Of a stretch of DNA of 5,131 bases, positions 1 to 5,131 are shown piece by piece; positions within the stretch are counted from its first letter, which is position 1; each line of letters begins with the position of its first letter. The notes under the pieces are model-generated. The model was not told the origin of the DNA. It did no database searches and worked only from the letters and a program-made list of their open reading frames with translations. A program made the position numbers and the translations under genes. This stretch comes from Abditibacteriota bacterium (GTDB taxonomy: Bacteria > Armatimonadota > UBA5829), in NCBI GenBank assembly GCA_017959625.1, contig JAGDAG010000306.1, positions 1 to 5,131 on the forward strand, given 5' to 3'.

Positions 1-222
1 CGGAAGCTCCTGCTGCACAAGGCGCAGCTGGCAAGGCTGCGGAAAAGCACTCAGGAAAAGGGCTTTGCGGTGGTGCCACTGAAGATCTATTTCAAGCGCA
101 CCTACGCCAAGCTGCTCATAGGCATAGGACAGGGCAAAAAGCTTTGGGACAAGCGGGAGGCCCTGGCTCAGAAGGACGCCGCAAGACAGATGGACCGCGC
201 CCTGAAAGAAAGACACGGATAA
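1..222 (+). CDS. smpB: SsrA-binding protein SmpB, C-terminal part (5' end outside window)
   Basis: The reading frame is open from base 1 and ends at TAA 220-222, giving 73 C-terminal residues. SmpB binds the tRNA-like part of tmRNA and delivers it to stalled ribosomes for trans-translation; it acts in the cytoplasm. Recognition rests on family motifs in the right order: RKLLLHK at the visible start, then VPLKIYFK, then GKKLWDKREAL, then a basic, Ala/Arg-rich tail ending in RALKERHG. In the family this tail becomes helical and occupies the empty mRNA channel. SmpB proteins are usually about 150-160 residues, so roughly half is missing because the window begins inside the gene, not because the gene is damaged. 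argC starts 13 bases downstream, so the two are probably co-transcribed, although their functions are unrelated. Identification is confident; nothing can be said about the promoter or the N-terminal half. Confidence 0.93.
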   Translation, partial: RKLLLHKAQLARLRKSTQEKGFAVVPLKIYFKRTYAKLLIGIGQGKKLWDKREALAQKDAARQMDRALKERHG

Positions 223-223
223 C

Positions 224-230
224 AAGGAGA
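224..230 (+). promoter_or_regulatory. Ribosome binding site of argC
   Basis: AAGGAGA is a near-perfect Shine-Dalgarno sequence. The AGGAG core ends six bases before the ATG at 236, and this fixes the argC start. It lies immediately after the smpB stop codon. Confidence 0.85.
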
Positions 231-235
231 AAATC

Positions 236-1282
236 ATGATACGAGTCGGCATAATCGGCGCCGCCGGCTATGCGGGGGCCGAGCTTATAAGATACCTGGC
301 GATACACCCCGTTGCAAAGATCGCTTACCTGGTGAGCGATTCCTCGGAGGGAAAGCCTATATCGGAAGTCTATCCTTCCTTTTTGGGGCAGGACCTGCCC
401 CTGTGCGAAAAATACAGCATAGAAAGAGTAAAGGAGCTCTGCGATTTTGTTTTCACCGTGCGGGGCAACGGCGGAGCCATGGCCATCGCCCGGGAGATAC
501 TTGACGCCGGGATAAAGATGATAGACGTCCCCGCGGATTTCCGCCTGAAGGACCCGGAGGTGTTTCAAAAATTCTACAAGATACCCCACACCGAGCCGGA
601 GCTGCTGAAGGAGGCGGTCTACGCCATACCGGAGCTGCGCAGAGAGCAGATAAAAACGGCGCGGCTGGCGGCCAACCCAGGCTGCTACGCCACCTGCTCC
701 ATACTTTCCCTGGCTCCGCTGGTGAGGGGCGGATATATAGACCTTGACAGCATCATCATAGACGCCAAATCCGGCGTTTCCGGAGCCGGCAGGAGCAAGC
801 TTTCGGTGCCCGGCCTTTTTGCGGAGACCAACGAGGGCTTCAAGGCCTACGGGGTGACCACCCACAGGCATACTCCGGAGATCGAACAGGAATTCGATTC
901 CCTTTCCGGAGGCAGCGCCCATATCTCCTTTACCCCTCACCTGGTGCCCATGAACAGGGGCATCCTGGCCACCTGCTACGCTACTTATACAAAGGAGACC
1001 CTTTCCGGCGAAGCGCTGCATGAGATCTACGCCGATTTTTACAAAGACGCCTTTTTTGTCCGGGTGCTCCCCGCCGGGGCGCAGCCCGTGAGCAAATGCG
1101 TCAGCGGCACCAATTTCTGCCACATAGGAACGGCCTCCGACGAGCGCTGCAACAGGTGCATCATCACCGGCGTCATCGACAACATGGGAAAAGGCGCCGC
1201 CGGGCAGGCGGTGCAGAACTTCAACCTGATGAACGGCCTCGACGAGACGGCGGGCCTCACCATGCCCGCGGTATATCCGTAG
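236..1282 (+). CDS. argC: N-acetyl-gamma-glutamyl-phosphate reductase (ArgC)
   Basis: This 348-residue protein should catalyse the NADPH-dependent reduction of N-acetyl-glutamyl-5-phosphate to the semialdehyde, the third step of arginine synthesis, in the cytoplasm. The length fits the long (about 345 residue) ArgC class. Visible features in order: an N-terminal Rossmann dinucleotide-binding motif GIIGAAGYAGAELIR (residues 5-19); the DVPADFRL segment (97-104); the active-site motif NPGCYAT with the thioester-forming Cys150; the SGVSGAGR loop (179-186); THRHTPEIEQ (209-218), which carries the candidate catalytic His212; HLVPMNRGI (235-243); and the C-terminal DNMGKGAAGQAVQN (315-328). The ATG is fixed by a strong Shine-Dalgarno sequence. 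One oddity is that the position where long-form ArgC proteins usually have an LPHG motif reads TVRGNGG (74-80). No other arg gene is visible: a terminator-like hairpin follows directly, so argC seems to end its transcript. The assignment is very secure. Confidence 0.97.
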   Translation: MIRVGIIGAAGYAGAELIRYLAIHPVAKIAYLVSDSSEGKPISEVYPSFLGQDLPLCEKYSIERVKELCDFVFTVRGNGGAMAIAREILDAGIKMIDVPADFRLKDPEVFQKFYKIPHTEPELLKEAVYAIPELRREQIKTARLAANPGCYATCSILSLAPLVRGGYIDLDSIIIDAKSGVSGAGRSKLSVPGLFAETNEGFKAYGVTTHRHTPEIEQEFDSLSGGSAHISFTPHLVPMNRGILATCYATYTKETLSGEALHEIYADFYKDAFFVRVLPAGAQPVSKCVSGTNFCHIGTASDERCNRCIITGVIDNMGKGAAGQAVQNFNLMNGLDETAGLTMPAVYP

Positions 1283-1288
1283 CATAAG

Positions 1289-1315
1289 GCAAAACGCCCC
1301 CCGGGGGCGTTTTGC
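1289..1315 (+). terminator. Rho-independent terminator after argC
   Basis: A nearly perfect inverted repeat begins seven bases after the argC stop. GCAAAACGCCCCC (1289-1301) pairs with GGGGGCGTTTTGC (1303-1315). In practice the innermost G/C pairs would open to form the loop. The core is a GC-rich stem with AAAA on its left and TTTT on its right, the usual layout in which the U-run also closes the stem. The U-run is only four long and is followed by GC and then A's, so termination may be incomplete. Because AAAA precedes the stem, the complementary strand carries the same kind of signal, but no minus-strand gene is seen to need it. It separates the smpB-argC unit from the glycosidase block. 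Confidence 0.8.
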
Positions 1316-1337
1316 AAAAACCAACATCATTATTACC

Positions 1338-1354
1338 GGAGTTACTTATGGGAG
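1338..1354 (+). promoter_or_regulatory. Two Shine-Dalgarno sequences serving two in-frame ATG codons
   Basis: GGAG at 1338-1341 lies six bases before ATG 1348. A second GGAG at 1351-1354 lies five bases before the in-frame ATG 1360. Both are well spaced, so the start of the GH127-type gene is ambiguous by four residues. The upstream one is taken as the start. A longer in-frame extension back to a TTG at 1312 is rejected because that codon lies inside the terminator stem and has no Shine-Dalgarno sequence. Confidence 0.6.
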
Positions 1355-3135
1355 CGATCATGACCCCTGTAAACGCCGCCCGCTACGCTTTCGGCGGCGT
1401 CACGAGAGAAAGGCTGGACGCCCTTGTGGACGGCTGGCTGCTGACATGCTATAAAGACGATCCGCAGCTCATTCAGGTGTTCAGGGACAGAAGGTTCGAA
1501 AACTATCACGATCTTCTGCCCTGGAACGGCGAATTCGCGGGGAAACTCCTCACCGGAGGCGCCTATTGCTATATGCTCACGGGAGACAGCGAGCTGAAGG
1601 CGGAGATGCTGCATATCGCCCTGGACTACGCAGACACCATAGGAGAAGACGGCTACGGAGGCTGTATGCCCCAAAGCAAACGCCTCTCCGGCTGGGACTC
1701 CTGGGGCATGTATCACTGCGTTCTTGGGCTTTTCAAGTGGTATAAGCTCACCGGTGACAAAAGGCTCATGAACGCCGCCCTTTCCGTAGCGGACTATATG
1801 GCGGAGGTGTTCCTGGACACAAAAAGCGAGATCAAAAAGCCCTACCTCCCCACGGAGCCGGGGAACACAGGCGTAGAGACCAGCCAGGCCTTCATGCACG
1901 CTTTTCTGCTTTTGTACCGCGAGACGGAAGAGCCGCGGTATATGCAGGCGGCCAAGGCGATACTGGAGGATTTTTCCCTTCCCTATGCCGGAGACTATTA
2001 CAGAAAGGCTCTGGAGGGCGTACCGTTTTACAAAATGCCCAAGCCCCGCTGGGAAAGCATGCACCCGGTGCAGGGCCTGGCGGAGCTGTATCTCCTGACG
2101 GAGGACCGGTCTTACAAAGAGGCCTTCTGCAATATCTGGAAAAGCATAATAAAGACCGACGTCCACAACACCGGCGCCTTTTCCACCCTGGAACAGGCCG
2201 TGGGAAACCCCTTTGCCGAAGGCGCCATAGAGACCTGCTGCGTGATAGCCTTCGCCTGCGTCACCATAGACTACCTGAGGCTCACCGGCGACAGCCGCGC
2301 CGCCGACTGGCTGGAGCTCATGTATTTCAACGCAATCATGGGCTATCAGCACCCGGGAGGGCACTGGTTCACCTACAACACCCCCATGGACGGGGTGCGC
2401 AAATCGTCTTACACCGACATAGTGTTCCAGGCCAGGGAGGGGGCTCCCGACCTGAACTGCTGTTCCGCGAACGCGGCAAGAGGCCTTTCGAACCCTGCGG
2501 AATGGGCGTTCATGCAGAGGGGCTATATGGAAATGTGCGTCAACTGGTATGCTCCGGTGCACGCCGAGCTGATGAACGGCGCCTGGGAGATAGATATAGA
2601 TTCCGGCTATCCGGCGGAGCCTTACGCCCATATCTACATAAAAAGCATAGACGAAAGGCAGGACACCTTTTATTTCCGTATCCCCGCCTGGTCCCGGAAC
2701 ACAAAGTTTTACGTGGACGACGAAGAGCAGGAAGTCCGGCCGGGCTCTTATCACAAGGTGAAAAGGGACTGGTCGAAGGGAGCGGACATAGACATAGAAT
2801 TCGATTTCTCCCTGTGGCAGGTGACGGGCGAAAGGGAAAAGGAGGGGCTCGCCAGCCTTTACAGAGGGCCGGTGCTCCTGGCCCGGGACGACCGCTTCAA
2901 CGACATGCCTGCGGAAGCTGCCCGCGAGACGGCCATCGACCCGGGTTATTTCAGGCCGATCGATCTGCGGGAAGGCTTTCCCGTACCCTTTGCCGCCCTT
3001 GAGTTTTTTACCGACGAAGGCGAAGAAGTGGTCCTCTGCGATTTTGCCACGGCGGGCATGGCTGGCACGAAATACGCCACCTGGCTCAAAACTTCAAGGC
3101 CCGTGCGCACTGTGCCGGCCCTGACGGAGATATAA
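1348..3135 (+). CDS. GH127/DUF1680-type glycoside hydrolase (beta-L-arabinofuranosidase-like), cytoplasmic
   Basis: This is a 595-residue protein with the family layout: an N-terminal all-helical (alpha/alpha)6 barrel to about residue 395, then beta-sandwich domains. Characterised GH127 enzymes remove terminal beta-L-arabinofuranose, or aceric acid in one pectin-degrading member, using a cysteine nucleophile held by zinc. The centre is intact here. GAIETCC gives Glu295 and Cys297, and LNCC gives Cys371 and Cys372; these match zinc ligands Glu338, Cys340, Cys417 and Cys418 of the reference enzyme HypBA1, so Cys371 is the candidate nucleophile. Glu282 in STLEQ is the best candidate acid/base, three residues closer to the zinc Glu than in HypBA1. 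Other family signs are WNGEF, LTGDSRAADWLEL, RIPAW (444-448) and YRGPVLLARD (505-514). There is no signal peptide, so cytoplasmic action on imported sugar is inferred. The next gene starts 12 bases downstream. The sequence resembles a divergent subgroup rather than HypBA1 itself, so family is confident and substrate is not. Confidence 0.85.
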   Translation: MGAIMTPVNAARYAFGGVTRERLDALVDGWLLTCYKDDPQLIQVFRDRRFENYHDLLPWNGEFAGKLLTGGAYCYMLTGDSELKAEMLHIALDYADTIGEDGYGGCMPQSKRLSGWDSWGMYHCVLGLFKWYKLTGDKRLMNAALSVADYMAEVFLDTKSEIKKPYLPTEPGNTGVETSQAFMHAFLLLYRETEEPRYMQAAKAILEDFSLPYAGDYYRKALEGVPFYKMPKPRWESMHPVQGLAELYLLTEDRSYKEAFCNIWKSIIKTDVHNTGAFSTLEQAVGNPFAEGAIETCCVIAFACVTIDYLRLTGDSRAADWLELMYFNAIMGYQHPGGHWFTYNTPMDGVRKSSYTDIVFQAREGAPDLNCCSANAARGLSNPAEWAFMQRGYMEMCVNWYAPVHAELMNGAWEIDIDSGYPAEPYAHIYIKSIDERQDTFYFRIPAWSRNTKFYVDDEEQEVRPGSYHKVKRDWSKGADIDIEFDFSLWQVTGEREKEGLASLYRGPVLLARDDRFNDMPAEAARETAIDPGYFRPIDLREGFPVPFAALEFFTDEGEEVVLCDFATAGMAGTKYATWLKTSRPVRTVPALTEI

Positions 3136-3147
3136 GGAACGGAAAAA

Positions 3148-3216
3148 ATGGAAAAGCTAATGATGATCCTTTCGGCAATGACCCTTTTATGCCTTGCCGG
3201 CGGCGCGCTTTTCGCG
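3148..3216 (+). other. Signal peptide of the first GH29-like protein
   Basis: Residues 1-23 have a short start with Lys3, a long hydrophobic core (LMMILSAMTLLCLAGGALF) and a likely signal-peptidase I site after LFA, before QNAGR. There is no lipobox: the Cys at residue 15 sits within the hydrophobic core, not at a cleavage site. The protein should be exported through Sec and released. The exact cleavage point is inferred by eye. Confidence 0.75.
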
Positions 3217-4248
3217 CAAAACGCGGGACGCGCGGAATGGATGGCGGGCAGATACGGCATGATGACCCACTGGTTCGTGTATCCCGAGGGCGATACCCCG
3301 GAGGAAAAAACCGAAAACTTCAACAAGCGGGTGGACGCCTTTGACCTGGACGGCTATATGAAACAGTTCGATGAATCCGGCGCTTCGTGGCTCATCTTCA
3401 CCCTGTGCCAGAACAACGGCTACTGGAACACCCGCTGCAGCTATCTGGAAAAATACCTGCCGGGGCATTATCCCCAAAGGGACCTGGCCCTGGAGATAGC
3501 AAAAAAGGTGAAGGCCCGGGGCAAAAGGTTCGTTTTGTATATCGCAGGCTCCCCGGTGGATTTCCCGCATTTCTCGCCGGAAGCGGCGGCGGCCTTCGGC
3601 TGGGAGCCGGGCACGGACATCTCGGAGTCTCCGGAGTTCGAGGGCCGGTGGCTGGAATATATCGTCTCGCTTTCAAAGCATTTCGGCGCCCTGTGCGACG
3701 GCTGGTGGATAGACGGCCTGTATCCCAACGTGCACAAGGGCAAATGGCATTTTGACAAATGGCTGGCGGCTTTCCGATCGGGGAACCCCCAAAGCGCGGT
3801 GGCTCTTTCCGACGCGGGCTTCTGCGTGGGCAACCTCACCAACCTGTGCCCGGGCAACGACTACTTTGCCGGCGAGACCCACCTTATAGAAAACGGCTAT
3901 ATTCGCATCGACCCGGTGATAGGCTCGGCGGAGTCCTACGGCGAGGGAAAGCGTTTCCATCTGGAAAACGGCAAAGTGAGGGCCACCGGCAAAAGGCCCG
4001 AATTTTTTGCTCCGGCGGCGCAGTTCATAGACGGCGTCCAGCTCCACGCCCTTATGGCCCTGGATCTGCCCTTCTCGCCCATGCCGGCGGAATGGGTGTC
4101 CTATCCGAAGGAAGAGCTGCTGAAGCTGGCGCAGAATATGAAGAACGCCCGGGGCGGCCTGTCGGTAAACGTGCCCATAGAAGGCAACGGGCATATCCCT
4201 CAGGGGAGCATAGACAAGCTGAGATATCTGAAGGAAAACCTGAAATAA
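3148..4248 (+). CDS. Secreted GH29-like (alpha-L-fucosidase-related) glycoside hydrolase, first tandem copy
   Basis: The protein has 366 residues. An N-terminal signal peptide is followed by a single (beta/alpha)8-type domain related to GH29. Order of signs: RYGMMTHWFVYP (35-46) matches the GH29 strand with the sugar-binding His (here His41); MKQFDESGASWLIFTLCQNNGY (71-92) matches the 'AKHHDGF' strand; RDLALEIAKKVKARGKRFVLYIAG is the next helix and strand; LCDGWWIDG (182-190) matches the nucleophile strand, making Asp189 the candidate nucleophile; and LSVNVPIEGNGHIP (338-351) matches the C-terminal 'LLNVGP..DG.IP' strand. The HH pair of fucosidases is QN here, so fucose should not be assumed. 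No accessory beta-sandwich domain follows. The ATG is supported by AAGGA at 3134-3138, nine bases upstream. From memory, the QNxGY, GWWxDG and DYxAGE combination recurs in poorly characterised 'alpha-L-fucosidase' proteins of planctomycete-like bacteria. Family level is fairly secure; reaction and substrate are unknown. Confidence 0.72.
   Translation: MEKLMMILSAMTLLCLAGGALFAQNAGRAEWMAGRYGMMTHWFVYPEGDTPEEKTENFNKRVDAFDLDGYMKQFDESGASWLIFTLCQNNGYWNTRCSYLEKYLPGHYPQRDLALEIAKKVKARGKRFVLYIAGSPVDFPHFSPEAAAAFGWEPGTDISESPEFEGRWLEYIVSLSKHFGALCDGWWIDGLYPNVHKGKWHFDKWLAAFRSGNPQSAVALSDAGFCVGNLTNLCPGNDYFAGETHLIENGYIRIDPVIGSAESYGEGKRFHLENGKVRATGKRPEFFAPAAQFIDGVQLHALMALDLPFSPMPAEWVSYPKEELLKLAQNMKNARGGLSVNVPIEGNGHIPQGSIDKLRYLKENLK
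3229..3287 (+). repeat. 59-base perfect direct repeat, copy 1 (inside first GH29-like gene)
   Basis: This stretch is identical base for base to 4340-4398. It codes for the start of the mature domain (RAEWMAGRYGMMTHWFVYP), including the candidate sugar-binding His41. The coding frame is the same in both copies. Flanking sequence diverges on both sides, including at third codon positions. Confidence 0.95.
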
Positions 4249-4252
4249 CGCC

Positions 4253-4327
4253 ATGGTATATATAAAAATGACAACGCTCCTCGCCTCCCTGCTGCTCTTC
4301 TGCCTTGCGGCGGGAACGCTTTACGCG
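4253..4327 (+). other. Signal peptide of the second GH29-like protein
   Basis: Residues 1-25 contain Lys5, a hydrophobic core TTLLASLLLFCLAAGTLY and a likely signal-peptidase I site after LYA, before QNPGR. The site lines up with LFA/QN of the first copy. If translation starts at ATG 4268 the peptide still works as a hydrophobic export signal but loses its only Lys. This slightly favours 4253 as the start. Confidence 0.7.
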
Positions 4328-5131
4328 CAAAACCCGGGCCGCGCGGAATGGATGGCGGGCAGATACGGCATGATGACCCACTGGTTCGTGTATCCCGACC
4401 TTGCCCTCCCCGACGCTTCGCAGGAGGAACGCACCCGCTGGTTCAACGAACAGGTGGACAGGTTCGACACGAAGACCCTTATGAAGCAGTTCGACGAATC
4501 CGGAGCGGACTGGCTCATATTCACCCTGGCCCAGGGAAACGGCTACTTCAACAGCGCCAACGCTTTTCTGGACAAAGAGTTCCCCGGCCACACCCCGGAG
4601 CGGGATCTGGGCATGGAAATAGCAAAGGAAGTAAAAAAGCGGGGCAAACGTTTCATCCTTTACCTGGCGGGACAGGTGAACGGCTGCGACAAAATGTGCA
4701 GCGGCATCGAAGAAGTCTTCTGCTGGAAGACCGGCGAAGACAACTCGGAGAACACGGCCTTTGAAAATCGTATATGCGCCCTTTTCGAAGCCTACTCAAG
4801 AAAGTACGGCAGGCTGTGCGACGGCTGGTGGATAGACGGAGTTTACGGGAACCACCACAAGGGCAAATGGCATTTTGACAAATGGTTCGCCGCCTTCCGC
4901 GCCGGCAACCCGCAGAGCGCGGTGGCCCTTTCCGACGCGGGCTTTTGCAAGGGGATCCTCACCAACCTGTGCCCCGGCAACGACTACTTTGCCGGAGAGA
5001 CCCACCTTATAGAACACGGCTATATACGCATAGACCCCCTGGTGGGTGCGGCGGAGGACTACGGCGACGGCAAGCGGTTTTACCGCGAGAACGGCAAGGT
5101 GCGGGCGCAGGGCAGGCGTCCGGAATACTTC
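4253..5131 (+). CDS. Secreted GH29-like glycoside hydrolase, second tandem copy (3' end outside window)
   Basis: The frame is open from ATG 4253 to the window edge, giving 293 residues and no stop; about 75-80 C-terminal residues should be missing if it matches its neighbour. It is a paralog of the preceding gene. From LCDGWWIDG onward, 88 of 106 residues are identical, and the start of the mature domain is also the same. Candidate catalytic residues are conserved: His43 in MTHWFVYP and Asp195 in GWWIDG. The GH29 'HH' position reads QG (94-95). It differs in a longer acidic insert after WFVYP (49-60) and in a reshaped region at 141-180 that contains four cysteines (145, 149, 157, 175) absent from the first copy. 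The start is uncertain: ATG 4253, four bases after the upstream stop, lacks a Shine-Dalgarno sequence, and so does the in-frame ATG 4268. Both retain the signal peptide. Translational coupling to the upstream gene is the likely mode of initiation. Function is presumably related to that of copy 1, with altered specificity. Confidence 0.75.
   Translation, partial: MVYIKMTTLLASLLLFCLAAGTLYAQNPGRAEWMAGRYGMMTHWFVYPDLALPDASQEERTRWFNEQVDRFDTKTLMKQFDESGADWLIFTLAQGNGYFNSANAFLDKEFPGHTPERDLGMEIAKEVKKRGKRFILYLAGQVNGCDKMCSGIEEVFCWKTGEDNSENTAFENRICALFEAYSRKYGRLCDGWWIDGVYGNHHKGKWHFDKWFAAFRAGNPQSAVALSDAGFCKGILTNLCPGNDYFAGETHLIEHGYIRIDPLVGAAEDYGDGKRFYRENGKVRAQGRRPEYF
4340..4398 (+). repeat. 59-base perfect direct repeat, copy 2 (inside second GH29-like gene)
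   Basis: Identical to 3229-3287, offset by 1111 bases. Two shorter perfect matches between the same gene pair lie further on: 3691-3716 equals 4814-4839 (26 bases, the GWWIDG strand), and 3733-3762 equals 4856-4885 (30 bases, HKGKWHFDKW). Both are offset by 1123 bases. Confidence 0.95.

Noticed and set aside
116..1330. Long open frame on the minus strand opposite argC (about 400 codons)
   Set aside because: It lies fully antisense to a certain argC, its translation has no recognisable motif, and it starts inside the terminator hairpin. It is a shadow of GC-rich codon usage.
1312..1347. TTG at 1312 as the start of the GH127-type gene, adding 12 residues
   Set aside because: The codon is within the right arm of the terminator hairpin and has no Shine-Dalgarno sequence, whereas ATG 1348 has GGAG at good spacing.
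1312..1347. Possible promoter between argC and the GH127-type gene (TTGCAA at 1312, TATTAC at 1331)
   Set aside because: The 13-base gap between the boxes is too short, and a start site would fall almost on the ATG. The promoter of the block is therefore not identified; it could lie within argC or the block could depend on read-through.
1342..2754. Minus-strand open frame of about 470 codons opposite the GH127-type gene
   Set aside because: The + strand carries the clear family motifs (ETCC, NCC, RIPAW). The antisense product has no recognisable domain and no convincing ribosome site.
3387..3857. Overlapping open frames on both strands inside the first GH29-like gene
   Set aside because: They are compositionally biased (Pro/Arg/Gly-rich), have no ribosome sites, and conflict with a gene that has a signal peptide, motifs and a paralog.
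4257..4267. TATATATAAAA as a -10 box for the second GH29-like gene
   Set aside because: Transcription from it would begin after both candidate start codons, and no -35 match is evident. It is better explained as an unstructured initiation region.
3229..4398. The 59-base direct repeats as ends of a mobile element or attachment sites
   Set aside because: Both copies are in-frame coding sequence for the same conserved strand in two paralogs. No transposase, recombinase or inverted ends are present between them.

Overview
The window is a moderately GC-rich, densely coding stretch of bacterial DNA. All supported genes are on the + strand. The organism cannot be named from this sequence alone. The secreted glycosidase-like paralogs and the GH127-type enzyme suggest a polysaccharide-degrading bacterium, perhaps from a gut or another plant-biomass habitat. 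One unusual compositional trait is heavy use of ATA for isoleucine despite the GC-rich background: argC uses 16 ATA, 12 ATC and 0 ATT.

Layout. (1) Positions 1-222 hold the 3' end of smpB, the tmRNA-binding protein of trans-translation; its start lies outside the window. (2) Positions 236-1282 hold a complete argC, the arginine-biosynthesis reductase, 13 bases after smpB and with a strong ribosome binding site. It is followed by a strong hairpin (1289-1315) that probably ends the smpB-argC transcript. (3) From 1348 a different functional block begins. It contains a cytoplasmic GH127/DUF1680-type glycoside hydrolase with an intact Glu/Cys/Cys-Cys zinc-thiolate centre, then two tandem genes for secreted proteins distantly related to GH29 alpha-L-fucosidases. 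The second of these runs off the right edge. Spacings of 12 and 4 bases suggest that the three are co-transcribed.

How the genes work together. smpB and argC are housekeeping genes and probably only neighbours. The three-gene block looks like part of a carbohydrate-use operon. The two exported GH29-like proteins would act on a glycan outside the cytoplasm, and the GH127-type enzyme, which has no signal peptide, would trim an imported oligosaccharide inside. No transporter, regulator or sugar-catabolic gene is visible, so the substrate is not determined.

The points most worth a second look are the tandem GH29-like pair and its catalytic site. The pair shows patchy DNA conservation, including a 59-base perfect repeat. 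The His-His pair typical of fucosidases is replaced by Gln-Asn or Gln-Gly, so an automatic label of alpha-L-fucosidase would probably be wrong.
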